Position numbers and translations under genes: made by a program. Below the pieces are notes generated by a model. It was given only the letters and a program-made list of their open reading frames with translations, searched no databases and had not been told where the DNA came from. 64,000 bases of DNA from assembly GCF_037038585.1 (NCBI RefSeq), contig NC_092523.1:31907501-31971500 (forward strand). Reading direction: 5' to 3'. Shown here piece after piece: positions 26,901 to 41,022 of the stretch; positions within the stretch are counted from its first letter, which is position 1; every line of letters starts with the position of its first letter. This stretch comes from Patagioenas fasciata. Taxonomy: Eukaryota; Chordata; Aves; Columbiformes; Columbidae.

Positions 26901-29900
26901 AATGTGGCACAGTTTGACCTATTCAGTGAAGATCCCTTTGTCAGGAACACAATCTGGACTAATCTGAAATTAGATACAGCTCAAAGTCAACATCCCTAAG
27001 AATCAAACCACAGTAATTCTGCACAGTTTTGGAGAAAAACTTTATGCTAAGACCAGAGTCAGAAAATCGAAAAGGACAGACAATTTAAAGAGTGGAACAT
27101 TGCTGCAGACTTCCTCTTAGAAGTCATGAGAGTTAACACATCCTAGAAACAGTCTATTTTGGCTGGGACATATACTTTATCGTAAACAGCTATCTGCTTA
27201 ATAAAAATCTCCACTTAGCCACCTTTGCTATACCACTGTCCATTTAGTGCCATGACAGAAGGTGAAGGCACAATAGCATCACACCTTGTAACAACCTAAA
27301 ACCATTTAGCAATTTAAAATTATTTTTTAATTGCATGACAGTATCAGGGATGCATATAGTTGTGCTTAGATAAAATCTCAGATAAACTTGTCAAAATAAA
27401 GAGGCTTTTGACCTTTGCCTCATGCTACCAAAAAAATAAAAAAAATGCAGCCACAAAACTGAGAGAATGACAGCATGGACCTTACTGCAATCTAAAACTG
27501 TCTCTGTCTGAAATCAAAGTAGAGGAATATGAAGAAGGCTTAAGCTTTTTCCAGATTTATATTCTTAACATCTCCCTTCATCAGCACACTATACAGCCTT
27601 CCTCAATCCATTCCATGAGCAGGAAAATTCAATTTTCAGCAAAACAAATATTTTCAATACGAAAATCAGAAGATAATGAAAATACTTACATTTATTAATA
27701 AATTAAATGTCCCCATCAGAACTGCAGCAGATAACAAAAGCAGATCATGTTCAAATAGATGACCAGATTCAAATAAATAGAGAGCTGTTCTTTTTTCTGA
27801 GCTGGATAAGACGGCTCAGCTAAAATACATCTCATGTCTCTTCAAAAGTCTCTCAAAATTATTTCTACAGAGAAAGATTGTCCTGTTTGATGATGTGAAA
27901 TAGCCTAAGCCAATTGGAAAACACAAAAATTACTAAGCAACTTCAATATAAATTGCCAGCTTCACCTTTCAAGCTGAACTCTAGTTTCAACATTAAAAGT
28001 TATAATTTACTCGTGCTGAGAGGTATTTGAGATAAGCATAGGAAAACTCAGAAGGAATCTGAGATACCACTCTGCAGTAACCATTGGTAAATGCTAAATT
28101 TGAATGGCAGGTCTGCAGGCACAGGCTTAAAATACAGCCTGAACAGTAGCTGTACTGGCAATGAGCAGTGGGAACAGAAGAAATTAAACTTCGTGAGGAG
28201 CTTGGTTCAGGTTTTTTTCTCTTCTGTTCTTTTTAACAAAGTTCTGTTCAGGAGAGGAAGTGATGATCATTTCTAGCTCCTCATTTTAAAGTCCTTTTCA
28301 TAGGATTTAAGCAATTACAGAGGTGTAATGTGTAAGTTAAAGCACAGAACAAAACGCACTTGTGTCTACTTTGCCCTAAGTATCCAAATAAAATGTAATT
28401 ACTATTTAATTTTTGTGCTGCTCTTTTAGCATTACTTCCAGATTCATCTTTTAGTTTTCCTATTTGCCAGACAAGTATACAGTCCAGGAAAAAAAAAATG
28501 GGGGGGGGGGGAGGAGAGGAGGGTCCATCATATCTTTATTTTTTTTTAAGTACCAAAAAAACCAAAACCAACACCAAACCACACACACTACAACCTGTCA
28601 ATAAAATACAATTTACTTGATCCAGACAAAATAATAAAACAAGAAGTAAAATCTCCACAATCACAACTGAACACTTCATGTTCTCAACACTTCTTTTATA
28701 ATTTTTTCATGCACACACATGCCCCAGCTGGTAGGCTGACACATCCACTCTTAATACTGTCCAGAAGCTGCAGAGAAAGGAGACCAGGAGGCAGCTACCA
28801 TATATTTTGCATTACAGTGACTGAAATCATAGTTCTGAGACATTGGTTCTTCTGCAAGTACTGAAACCACACACATTAAAGCTACCTTAGTAGTCATACT
28901 TTGAGTAGGTGCTTGGAAGATATTCTGATGATGGAGGCCAGAAAGCAATGAGACAGAAACATATATATTTTACAAAGCAATTTTGTGATGGTTTGATTAA
29001 AACCCATGTTGAATCTCATTGCTTTATAGTGTAACTCTTTACTAAGGACTAATCTCTCTCTGCTTTATCCACATGACTTAAACTATACAGTAAACATTTC
29101 CTTTTTTCTTAACACAAATCTAAAACAGCCATGCTCATCACTTTGGCTGTACACCTCTGAGAAGAAATGAGTGCTAATGCTTCTGGCAAAGCAGCAAGGG
29201 CAATACTAGCAACACAAGGCTGAAAACACTCATGTAATTTCTATCCCACTTCCAACATTCTACTTCCACTATGGTGAAGGGGGCAGAAGCAACAGCCCAT
29301 CCCTCCCCAGTGCACTCCCAAGCACCACATGTCTGCTGCAATTACCACCAGGAGGCAATTTGAAGATTAGTGCTCAGCAGTGACAGAGAACAGAGAACTT
29401 CCTGTTTGCCTCCAAAGACAAGCAGTAGGTTGAATTTGCACTGAAGTCTCCACAGGGTTTGTGGCAAAAGTAAAGGCACATTGCAATGTCTTCACTACCA
29501 GCAAACTGGCAGGGGTGGCTTAAAGAGTTGCTACCCAAAGCTATCACTGCTCTGGACATTTCAGCTACAAGAAAACACTGCCTCTATGAACTCTTTTCCT
29601 CTCATGTCTCTCAACATTTTAAGTTGATATTCTGTGATATGAAAAAATTCTCAGTTCCAGGACTGTATGTATGTCTTGTCAAATAAGCACTGAATTTTCT
29701 GATGGTCCTCAAAGCAAATCCGTCTCTCTTAGGAGAATGTTCTGTTGGCTGAAGCACTGGAAAAAGTCAAGAATATATTTGCTTTGATGACAGATGAAAT
29801 GTGAAAAATACTTCAGTACTAGGTACTGTTACAAACAATACAGCTTTCAACAGTATGAAAAAACAGCAGTACTCATACATGTCAGATTTAGTCTTTTTTT

Positions 29901-30914
29901 CTTCTTCCATTACCTTAGCTTCCACAACAAACAGGTCAACTTTGTCCAATTTTGCATTCAGGTGATACATAAAGACTAAAACTATCTGACTTCAGGGTTC
30001 ATAAATCTACAGGAATGATATGACAAATAAAGATTATATCTTGAGGATTTCATACTGGTGAATTTTAAAGCACCAAGCTTTTGTTTCACTTTGCACTTCT
30101 TTTTCTAGCTGCATTTTTGTGAGCTGGGTATTGAAAATATTTCTGTATTTATTCAGTGATTAAGCGACTGTTGTGCTTATTAAATGCATTTATTTAACAT
30201 AACAAATGTATCTCAATACTGAAAGCATAAACATTTACTCGTATTGAAGAAGTAAACTGTATTCATAATTTCATGCTAAGATTTTCGAACCATAAATTAG
30301 TGCAAATAAAGCTATATATTGTCAGCTAATTCAAAGTCACTGAATGGAATCAATACAGTTGAAAAATATCTTACAAAGAGGTCATAAAAGATATCATTTT
30401 TGCAGCCCTTTTTCAAAATTGATTTCTCATACAGTTTCAGAAATATTAATGGGGCTACTCAGCATTATCCAGCTTGGAAAACAGAAAGTACACTACTATT
30501 CATGTACTGAAGACTTAATGCTTATTGCTAAATTATTACCTGGGAGGAATCAATAGGTGAAGATTTCTAAATAACTAAACAAATTGATTCAGTGGGATCA
30601 ATTAAATGCAGACATCCATTTTCTCACCAAATTTATTTTCTTATTTCATTTTCTTTCTGTTTTTTCGATGTGTAGAAACAGCAACAACAACAAAAACAGT
30701 ATTTTCTGCTATAAATGTTTTTCTTCTTCATTGCAGTCAGGTAATCCCCACTGGGACTCTACTGCACTGGAGGGCTGAATGCCAAGATACTGTGCCCTCT
30801 GGTGAGACTAACAGCTTCTCCAGCTGCTGGAGTGATGTCTCATCAGGAAGCCTGCACCACACAACCAGAGGACTCTGTAGTCTGAATGCAGACTAGAGGA
30901 GAAGTACAAATCTC
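23944..30914. other. AT-rich unique sequence, no gene supported
   Basis: Open frames are 101 codons or fewer and lack recognisable domains. A modestly GC-richer patch lies at 24950-25260, with a 98-codon minus-strand frame and no motif. There is a G12 tract at 28500-28511. A CCACCAGGAGGCA match to the CTCF core pattern lies at 29345-29357, and a weaker one (CCACCAGATGGAG) at 24163-24175. I see no exon, RNA gene or mobile element. Confidence 0.4.
28500..28511 (+). repeat. G12 homopolymer with G-rich flank
   Basis: Twelve consecutive G follow an A run of about nine, and GAGGAGAGGAGGG follows. G12 is rare in such AT-rich DNA and could fold into a G-quadruplex or mark an assembly- or polymerase-unstable site. 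Confidence 0.7.
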
Positions 30915-32450
30915 AGAATAAAGCTTGCTCTCTACTGTAAGAGGAAGCGTCACAAGCTATTACACAAAGTCAGCTACAAAAGACAAGAGACACAAAAGGT
31001 AGCAGGAAAAATATTCCAAAAACACATCAATAGCAAACAGGAAATGAAATTAGAAGCAAATGTAATTGACAGACAACACCAAGAATGCAAAATCTTCCAG
31101 GAAATATCTGTTAAAGATTGAATCTGCTGACAACTAGCACCAGTTGTGAGCAAGAACCAGGTTATAAAAGGGATAGAACTGGCAAGTGATTCTCCGTTGA
31201 TTACAAAGTGCTGATGAAATTCAGCCTACAACACTAAGAACTGGAGGAATCAATCTCAGTTTTATTTTTGAGAACTAGTAAAGGGCAAAAGGGCTCCAGA
31301 AGACCAGAAAATGATTTGGACTATCCTTAAAATGCAGCAAAAAATGGGTAAGAGCAAGAGAATTATAGACCAGTTAAATATCATTTCTTGAGAAAATACT
31401 GTCAAAAAAAATCTAAAAATCATTTGTAAGTACTAGAAAGAAAAGATAGATGGGCACTATCAAAGATAAAATCTGTTAAACTGATGTCACTTCTTTCTGC
31501 AGGAGAGCTGGAGGATTTGGTAGAGGGGCAGATGCAATAGGAAGAAGGCATTTTGGTTTTATGCAGGTTTTTCACATTTGTTTAACATAACATGCTCATA
31601 AAACAAGATGGGGTAAAATAGATGGAATAAAAATATTTCCCAGGAAGAGTCATCACTATTTCACTGTCAAATGGAGAAATATACAAAGCAAGGTTTTTCA
31701 GGGGTCTGTCCTGCTTCAGGTACTATTCAACATCTTCTTTAATGATTTGAATAGAAGAGCACATGCATTAAATTTGCAAGCTGAAAGCAGCAGCAAGCAC
31801 AGCAGACAACAGGATTAATTAGGATTCAAACCAGACAATACACTGGGAGAAGGTACCTAGAAAAAGATGCAGTTTACTAAGGACGGAGGCTAAATTCCAC
31901 ACCCTGTGGAAGCAAGGGAGATACAGTGAATCATAATGTGACCATGAATCAAGAACATCAGGCTGCTAAAACACATACATACAAATAGAAACACCATTTT
32001 AAAGAGTAAAATAACACTCCTACTATTCAGCTGAAGGCTTACAAGCATAGGCTAACAAAATTTTGAGTCTGGCCACAGAAACTGAAGGATACAAATCAAG
32101 TGGTGGTAGCACAGATGAGTGGTGAGGATGATCAATGCTGTAGAATACATAACCTATGAAAACAGACTGAAAGAGTTTTGAAATTCTAGTTACAGAAGAC
32201 TAAGCTCTCTTTGAAGATTAAAAACTTGATAGTGGTTTTCAGATATGCAAGCATGAGAAATCAGTAGAGAAACTTCCATTAAACTGTAGGGAGGAAGGTT
32301 TAGTTGGATATTTAAACCTTTTTCAATACTAAGAAAAAGCTTTTCAGTAGTAAGACAGATTACATACTGGAAGAGACTGTGGAATCTGCATCACTGGATA
32401 TTTTTCAGGAGGAAGTTGGTCAAATACCTATCACAAATACAGTTCAACCT
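30915..32450 (+). mobile_element. Ancient CR1/L3-like LINE, heavily decayed (copy K)
   Basis: No long frame survives, but the CR1 RT motifs occur in the right order and spacing. The reads are FQKHINSKQEMK-type linker (about 31010-31050) and NYRPVK at 31361-31378, matching NYRPVS. QGSVLLQVLFNIFFNDL follows at 31699-31749, matching motif [18 protein letters not shown]. Near 32386-32412 ESASLDIFQ matches [10 protein letters not shown] just before the C-terminus. The sequence is far more diverged than the other copies and has lost the CR1 3' tail, so it is probably an old amniote CR1/L3-type insertion. Both ends are approximate. Confidence 0.75.
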
Positions 32451-35400
32451 GCGTTTGAGCAAGGTCTCAGTTTCAAGCCCTGTTTTCTGCAATAAACTGA
32501 TGTGATTTCATGGGTGTCTTTCACAAGTGCAGGAAATTGCTAGACAGAATTGAGGATGGACCTCACCTCTAGCTGAGCAAAAGTTTCAGTGCACAAAATC
32601 AGTTCACTTACAGTGACACATAAGACCATGCACATTTCCCTGTCATTAAGATTGTCAAAGGATCCTATTTCCTCTCCCTGAGAGAAGGATGAAAGCTGCA
32701 GAAACAGGTTATGCACACCTAAATTCTCTATATGCTAGTCACTAAGAAACCAGCTTTTAGTTATAAGAAGCTAGGAAAAAAGGTTAATAGGTTTAAAAAT
32801 GAATCTACAAAGCTATTACTAAGACAATGATTGAAAGTTTAATAAAGGTAAAGCCTTACTGGGATGATTCTGGTAGCCCGTGATTTCTCCTGATCATATG
32901 ATCAAGACACTGTACTGCTCTCCTTATCAGTATAATTGACACGATTACCTAGCACTTGTAAGGCTCATCTCCTCTCAGAAATCAATACCAGCAGACAGTT
33001 TAGACCAATGCAGTAGCCTTTGTGGTTTTTAATTGATTCTTTCAGTAAAATCATGTCATTGTTCTTCAGAGGAAGCAGACAGAGCTTCAGGGGAAGCTCT
33101 CTCCCAATGCTTTGGAAAACAAACCCAAAAATAAGTAATTTCTCAACTATAAGCAAAAACAATGACACTCCCATTTGCTTTTTAGGTGCTATTTTCTTGA
33201 GAAAATTGTGAAAGAGAAAGAATACATATGAAGAGGTCTTCTTAAAATGACTGCTTGCAAAATATCAGCTAAAATACATTTCTAGTTCCTTTCTGCAAGT
33301 CTTGTTACCTCAAAATCATGACAGAAATGTTACTGAATCTGATGATTTTCCACTGTGGATATTGCTTATGGGGTTAGAAAATTTGCTTTGAAAGTGCCTA
33401 GGCTGAGAAGCTGATATATTGTTTGCTTGTCAAGCAGCTTGAAGAGCTAGACAATACCATTAGACATGGTATTGAAATGATGAATGGATGGATGGATTAT
33501 CCTCACCTGCTGTGTGTGGTTTGCTAAAGGCATTTTAATGATACTTTCTGCTCCTTTCAGTTCTAACAAATTGCCTCCAAAGTGTGCAGTCATCTAACTA
33601 TAAAAAAGACCCCCAAACCAGAACAATAACAATAGTAAGTGCAAGTACAGATGTATACTCCATATTACTTGCTAGAAAATGTTTCTACTTGGCTTTACTT
33701 CAAAGTCACCTCTGAAATACGTTCCTTTTTCAGGACCTGATGAACCTCTAAATACTTAGACCCCTTACGACAGTCCATCGCTATTTCTAGCCTTATCAGT
33801 TTCTTTTCCTTGCCTCTGCTCTCCTGTTCCTAGACATGAGCAATTAACACTTCAGGGTTTCCATTCAGTCTTGGACTGTGATTTATTTTATTGTCCTGAT
33901 TTATTAACATTTGATATCATTTTCTGTATCTTACAAACTGTATTTTAATATTTGAATGTCAGCATGTGGGATTGCTTGTGTATTGTTTCATTTTTTTCAA
34001 CATCTGTTAAGTTTGCGTGTTGGGTAGAGCAAAGGATAGAGGCTAACACTTAAATTAAAAAATAATTTTAAAAAATCACTAAAGAAAATTACTCCTCTGT
34101 TATCTTTAACTAGGTCATAGTAAAACCTGATATCAACAGCTATGAAGAACTGGATAGCAAAATCACTAAATGCACTGTGTGTTCACTTACAGTTCTCATT
34201 TTTCAGGCATCATGTACAACTTTACAATTACTTTGAACTTTATGACATGAAGGTAGACTATGGTTCACAGGTGTTTTGGTGAAGTTTCTCATAATAAGTG
34301 TTTCTATTTGAATCAATTCATGCATATGCATCTTGGCATCACCCTCCTAATCTTTCAGAATCTCTGTTACAGGGTTGTGAAATAATCAAATTTGATTAAT
34401 CTTCACCACCAGGTTTAACATCATCTGTATATCTGCCAGGGTAAGAAAGTTTGGAAAGACAAGCTGAAGAGAAGAGGCTTATACAAGGAGTAAGACTCAC
34501 AGTGCCAGTTTTTCTGTTCTCTTGTTCCTTTGCTAGTACTTAAAAGCACACATTAAGGTACTGTTAATTATCTGAGAGTCAAATAAATAAAAAACCACCA
34601 CACCACACACATGTACACACCAAAAAAATGTCTATCAGAGACCATGTTTCTGATGTCAGCTAACATTCCACATAGATAGTATGTACCTGTTTTATCATTA
34701 GTTAATGTATTATATTCATCATGTCATCATTGCAACCTAAGATCGTTGAATGTAGAAAGAATACTGAAACTAAAGAAAGCATAGGTTTTAATATTCCCAC
34801 CAGAGAAAGAGTTGGTCATTTTCATCAGTAAGGTAAGGCATTGTTCAAAGTTTGATTAAAAAATGAACTGAAGACATGAGTCAATCTCTCTTTTGTCTAA
34901 TTGTCTCATTTCTGCCATTACCACTGTATTGTTACCTTTAGTGAGGACTGAGCAGTCTACTGAGTTGCAGTCTAGTAATAGAATGATTCGCATATTAACT
35001 TCATTAACTCACAATTCTATAACGGATCTTTTGCTATCATTACACATAAAATGAAAGTTTGCCTCCTAAGTAACATCATACACTTTAAATCATCTGGTTG
35101 CCTTTGTATTCTAGGAATATTTTTCAGTCTAATAAATAATTTTCTCTTTATCCTTCAGTTACCTAAGGGCTATAGTATATATTACAAAGTAGCAGCCAGT
35201 AAACTATTTTAAAATAAAAATCACTGAGTTAAAAGTACAGTGGAAGAGCCAAAACTGTTTTTCACTATGCAGAAATAATAGCAGTTCCAATTTATTCTGC
35301 CTTCAGAACAACACACTCCTAAAGAATAAGACCTCTTCCTTCACAAACAAAATTTAAGTACTAACATCTAAAAAACCACAGTCCCTCAAACAGTTCCATT

Positions 35401-35550
35401 TAATCCACATACTACCTGACATGGTACTTTCTCAGAATTAGATAGCTAATCTAGTATTTGCAGGAATTCTGAGGAAGGTCTCTTTAGGGCAATATTCATC
35501 CCACTTTAAAATACATGTTGACAAAATGCCTTCCTGCTTTTTTTAGAAGG
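32451..35550. other. AT-rich unique sequence, no gene seen
   Basis: Open frames are 69 codons or fewer. A short (ATGG)n stretch near 33480-33500 and AC-rich DNA near 34590-34625 are the only patterns noted. No exon, RNA gene or transposon was recognised. Confidence 0.5.
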
Positions 35551-35685
35551 AAGAATCACAAAATCATTTAGATTGGAAGGGATCTCTTGAGAACATCTTG
35601 AGAACAACCTCCCAGTTCAAACAGGGTCAGCCAGAGCAGGTTTCTCAGGACCGCTTGAGTTCAATGTGTCTCACCTCCACATTTA
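35551..35685 (-). mobile_element. CR1 LINE 3'-end fragment (copy J)
   Basis: The plus strand reads AATCACAAAATCATTTAGATTGG, the reverse complement of a CR1 3' terminus. After it come a degraded TCCAAACCCC-like region and AGGGTCAGCCAGAGCAGG. The latter corresponds to the 3' UTR block that reads CCTGCTCCAGCAGGGGG in other copies. About 135 bases survive. A small direct repeat (CTTGAGAACA twice) lies within it. No coding motif remains, so only the 3' end identifies it. Confidence 0.7.
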
Positions 35686-38600
35686 TTTGCATCACATCCA
35701 GCAGCATCTTAGAACAGTTAGCACTGAGAAGCTCCATATCAGTTTCACATCAAATGCTTCTGGGATCCCAAAACCAGATCTACCCTGTGGCCCTAAGACC
35801 TGGCCTATTCAGAGCATACTAGTGCACTCCTATAAAGTCCAAGCCTTAAACACAGCACAGCTAAAGATCTACTCTTCACTTCCTATGCTTTGTTGAATTC
35901 AACAAATATACTTTGGCTAGATGTTTATTACTTTGCAAACATCAGACAAGTGAGGTGCTGGAACATTTGCAGGAGGTTTTAGATTCAAAATCTTGATCAG
36001 ATTTGAGACAGAGGCTGAACGACTTCAAGTGATAGTGTGAGGTGGCTGTGGCTACAACCCGGGAGATCTAGAAATCTGTACTTAGTGACTCAAGCTTTCC
36101 CTTCAATTCAGCAGTTGTCTTGTAATTGTGTGCAAAACTGAACAGCTTTAGTGGAAGTAACTAAAAAACAAAAAGTTCTCAGTTTCCAGAACAAACTGAC
36201 CTATGGTGGTTATGAAAGGCTGGCTTGAACATTGTCAGGCAAAAAATATGTGGAAGCTAAAACAAAACAACATGCAAACTTCACAAGGTATAAATGAAAG
36301 GATGCACACACATCACCTGGATAATCAAGGTTTGTAAAGGGTCTTGGTGCACAAATCCTGGAACAGGGTCTGCCCTGAAAAATCTGAGCTAACTCCCTTC
36401 ATTGTGAAGCTGAATGCTCAAAAAGTTATACAATGCATCTTGCATCAGTTTTTCCCTCCCGTTATTCAGCATGTTAGACATGATCCTTTTCATCATACTG
36501 ACTGTTTTGTTTTACATCCCATGGCATCTAACCGACCCCCACACTCACTCGCTGCTCAAGAAGCCTGGATACCTACCACAGAATGCAGAGTTCACTTTAT
36601 AAGCAATGTGCAACTTAAAGTTCACTAGCAATGTTCAGCATTTTTCAGTCTTTTCGTAACCTGTTTTCCATTGTGCTGACTGAATAGCCACAGAAATGAG
36701 AATTCATAGTGGTAACATGGACACAATCCTCATTAGTGAAGTGATATAGCTGTATTTAGAGGTATGCCTAGGTCACTGCAATATTCTTTCTATTCCTGCA
36801 TAACCTGCAGTATACTTGCACTTATGTGATTGGAAATAAATGTTGGCTTTGTGCAATTAGTCAGAAATGTACTAATTCTGAGCATTTTCTTTGGCACTTA
36901 ATAACAGAAACCCACTTAACAAAAATATTTATACCTCACTTGTCTTAATGTATTACTTCTCATCATTCCAAATCCTAGCACCAGCACCCATCACGCTGAT
37001 AGAGGACAGCTCATTGATTTCCATGTGTTTCCATCTCTGCATGCTTGTTTCTGCACCATATAAGCACAAGTCAGCACACACTTCAAAGCAATAGAGATCT
37101 TTTTACATATATATGTATTATTGCATATAGTGGTACTGACTCACATTTGGTTCTTTCACAATTTATGCTGACTGCATTTATACAGGAGGGAAATCTGTAA
37201 CTGAAGACTTAAACCTCTGTCTTGATTTTATTCTTAGATCACAGGTACTCAGGGAATACAAATCAGAAAAGATACTGTCATTCTCTTTCACAGTACTTTT
37301 TTCCATATTATCTTGTTCAGGTAAAGACTAAACTCCAATTTGTAGCAAGTGAATTAGGAGAAAATACATTCTTAAGGCTTTGATTAAATATTTAATTGGA
37401 CTATGTGCACCTCTAATTCCCTGGACAGAGCTCAAGAGATTATGAACTCCACAGAGAGCTCAGTACATCAGAAACAAGATCAATGTTCATTAGAGCGATA
37501 TATATAAACTTCTTCCAAAGCATAAGACATATGATAAGCAGTTCAATGCATAATTTTAAGAGACTGCTGTAGACAACTTGAGTTAGGAGAATTGAGTCCA
37601 GTTTTGTCAGTGTTTCCATTAGTAACAGAAACATATTCTGAGGTACAGCAACATCAGGCAGCAACTAAAATGCGCAAGAAGAATTAAGAAACACTTCCAT
37701 CTTCTGACATGTTGCCATAAGAAGCCACGTAGTTGTGCTCTAACTGTTGATGATTGCCATAAGAAACTGCCCATTGCAAAGAAATAGCTTTTTCTTCTCA
37801 TACAACAAATAAATAATCTCTGCAAAGGTTTGAAGTAAAAGAAATGAGAAGAGAAACAGTTTGCATACAGTTGTGATGGATGGTGGATGAGAAGCGTCAT
37901 TAGAATGTAGGAACATCTCTTTTGATACCTATTTTATAACTTCATTAGCTACATATATAGATTTGCTTTATTGTCCTGGGGCTCACACATTCCTAAATCA
38001 ATACAGGTGTGTACGTAGAGCCACAACTCTGCTTTGTGCTGACTTTGAATAACTGCTATGCTGATCTGATACCAAGGAACTACAGAAAAATTACAGTAGC
38101 TGATGAACTCCCTTGTAACAATCTGTCTTGCCTTGTAAAGTTTATATGTTAAAAAAGGTTTCAGAGGGTAAGGCTTTCCTAGGAATAGTGACTAAATAAA
38201 CACAGAATACTGCTGTTGGCAGCAAAAAGCAAATTATATTGAGCAGTAGATGACTGAAGGAACAATAATGAAGTTGATTTTTAAAAACTTCTGCCTGAAT
38301 TCACCATCTTTCAGCAGCACAAAAAACATTAAAAAAAAAAAAATGACCCAACCAAGTGTTAGTTCATTTAAAAGAAGATAAGCATTTTAATTTAGAGTTT
38401 AAAAAATGATGTCAAAGAGAAGAGGCAATTACTTGGGTTATAACTTATCCTAAATGAAGTTACAACTTGAAGTATAAATTCGAGCATTTAAGCTGGAACT
38501 CCATCAGAGTGATATATTGTTAGTACTGCTGATAACAGGATTTGTAAGAGCATTGCAGATCACCCTCTGTGGTATAAATAAATAGAGATTCAAAATGGAT

Positions 38601-40952
38601 ATGCAATTCATGTGCCTGGTAGTTTTAACACTATTGACTGCCTCAGAGCTTCATCGTTGGTTTGGGCTTCTTGGATCACTTTTCAGATTGTTCTGAGAAA
38701 GAGATGGCCTTCATTTTTATTCACTGCTATTTACTATGGTCCAGAGCACATAAGTACTGATTACCAAAAGAAAGAATACATTTATTTTTACTGTAAAATC
38801 CTCGTAGCATTCTTTGTATATGACACTACTGATTTAAAATATATATATGTATTAGAAGTTACTAACATTTTAACTTGATATTCTACCCATATATTTTGGT
38901 GATTCAATAAGAAATTTAAAGACAATTTACATTATATGTAATTATATATTAAGTATAGTAAAAAGATATCTTGTACTTACTTATTTTACACAAATAAGAA
39001 AAATCTGAGAGTATTTTTACAATGTATTTATTATTTAACAAATCTATGGATATATGAGTTCAACAACTTATGCTGTTCCTGTAATCTGATCTCCAAGACC
39101 TTAGGTTCATCATTACCAAATTAACAAGTCAAAATAACTTGTCATAAGCTTTCTGGTGGTAACTTCTGGGAGATGAGAAGGCTAAAGATGGGAACAGGAA
39201 AATTTACTTTAAATTAGAGTTGAAATATCACAAACAGAGTCTTTATTACCTAGCAGTTACAATCGTATTTCAAAACAGATTGCTGAAGAGATAACCAGAC
39301 AACTTCTTAATTAAAATCTTATCGATGTAATGTATCTACAGGGATAATTAAATACAAGATCAAGTTTTGCAGAGAAAAACATATTTATCTTGCCAAGAAA
39401 ATAATTGAGAAAAATTACTTGGTGGCTAAGACTTGATGCACATCTTCTTGTCAATTGGTTTCTATTATCTGCATTACATGCCAAAGAGCTGCAATGACTG
39501 CAGATTTATTTTTTTTTAGAACGGATTACGCCACAAAATACAGAATAGTAAAATAAATGTGGTCCTCTCAATAAATTAGTTCAAGGAAGGTAAGTTCATT
39601 TGGACTATGAAATGGTCTGGATATCTGACATTTTATGCACTACACATATTCATCAGCAGAAGCTGTAATATGTTTCCCTATTTTAAACAGTCAATGAACT
39701 ACTAAAATGTACTTTTCTATTTTTAACACACATTTCTCAAAAATTCCATGCAGACCTACCATTGCTGGACTGTACATAAGCCTCACAAAAGAAGAAAATC
39801 ATGATTTATAAACCTTGAGCACTAGCAACGCTTGTGCCATTACTTCAGATATGTTGTGGAATTCATCCACCTTTCAAAGGTTATTTTAAAGAACTAGTGT
39901 CAGAAACATACAATATCAGGAAGCACTGAAAAGACATTCAGCCCATGGAGTATTCAGGGCTTAGCAGGAAACACAAGTTCAGCAGGAAACAGAATTTAAC
40001 TACTACCTGCTGACTGAATGAGTATTTCGTTTTAATAAACACCAAAATGCAGAACATGGTAACATTACAGTAGTGTTTTTACCACATTTTACTCTGATAA
40101 GAACCATACTCTAAGTTCAAGTATTGGAGAATATTTCCTAACAACCCTATCATAATATTGAAAGTCCAGAAAATGTAGCCAAACAAATGCAGGCTGGAAG
40201 AAAAGCTTATTCTTCTATTTTAAATATGCAAGGATACAGTGGATGCTACATCGAGCCATCTTTAATGCACTGACATTCTGCTTCAATATTGTGAAAAAGT
40301 ATTTGGATCTGTAGATAACCTTGCTGTGAATTTTACTGGACTGTTTCAAATTACCCAAGGAGAATTCAAATATATTTCTTTCTTCATGTAAGGGCTCAAT
40401 GAGCCTTCATGGATTGTTATTACTTTTAACAAGTTAATAGTTATGCTTTATTAAAAAAAAAAAGAAAACATGAATTTATTGGTGCAAAGCATTTTGCTCA
40501 TTTAAATTTACAGCTGGTAAGTTCATTACCAAATAATTGTTGAGGCTTTAAAAATAAGTCTCTCTTGAGAGCCGATTAGTGATGCTAGCAAAATAATTTT
40601 CTTAGATTTTTTTCTGTCCAGTAGGTATATCCAGAATAAAGAAGCATACAATATAATTGATGAGATGTGCAGTAAGAGGTACCTTTCCCTGCAGACTTTG
40701 TTTTGCCTGTGTCCTCAATCTTCACAAATACAACAACACTATGTATTGTATCACCTATTCAAATGCTGTAAGAGCAACCTAATTGCAAACAGTTTCACAT
40801 ATTCACTCATGACAATGAAATCCTTAAATATCCATTGGAGCAGTCACTGACATTCAGAATTAGATATTTAGAAATGTATTCCCCAAATTTTGAATTAAAC
40901 AGTCACATTGCTAGCCTACTCCATATTTAAGTGTTCAGTGCAGTTAGAAATC
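35686..40952. other. AT-rich unique sequence, no gene supported
   Basis: The longest open frame is 94 codons at 36344-36628 (+), with no recognisable domain. Bases 38820-39060 are extremely AT-rich. Short A runs lie near 38332 and 40450. No RNA gene or mobile element was recognised. Confidence 0.45.
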
Positions 40953-41012
40953 AATAGAAGTAACTAAGATCAGTTGCCAAATAGAAGTAACTAAGATCAG
41001 GAAGCCAAATAG
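40953..41012 (+). repeat. 27-bp tandem duplication at the CR1 5' junction
   Basis: The 21-mer beginning AATAGAAGTAACTAAGATC occurs at 40953-40973 and 40980-41000, exactly 27 bases apart. Each copy is followed by a related GCCAAATAG, giving about 2.2 units. The array ends within about 20 bases of the 5' truncation point of the CR1 copy. Confidence 0.8.
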
Positions 41013-41022
41013 TCCCCTTGTA

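Noticed and set aside
36344..36628. 94-codon plus-strand frame as a possible small gene
   Set aside because: No domain, no splice or promoter context, and length within chance expectation for 64 kb in six frames.
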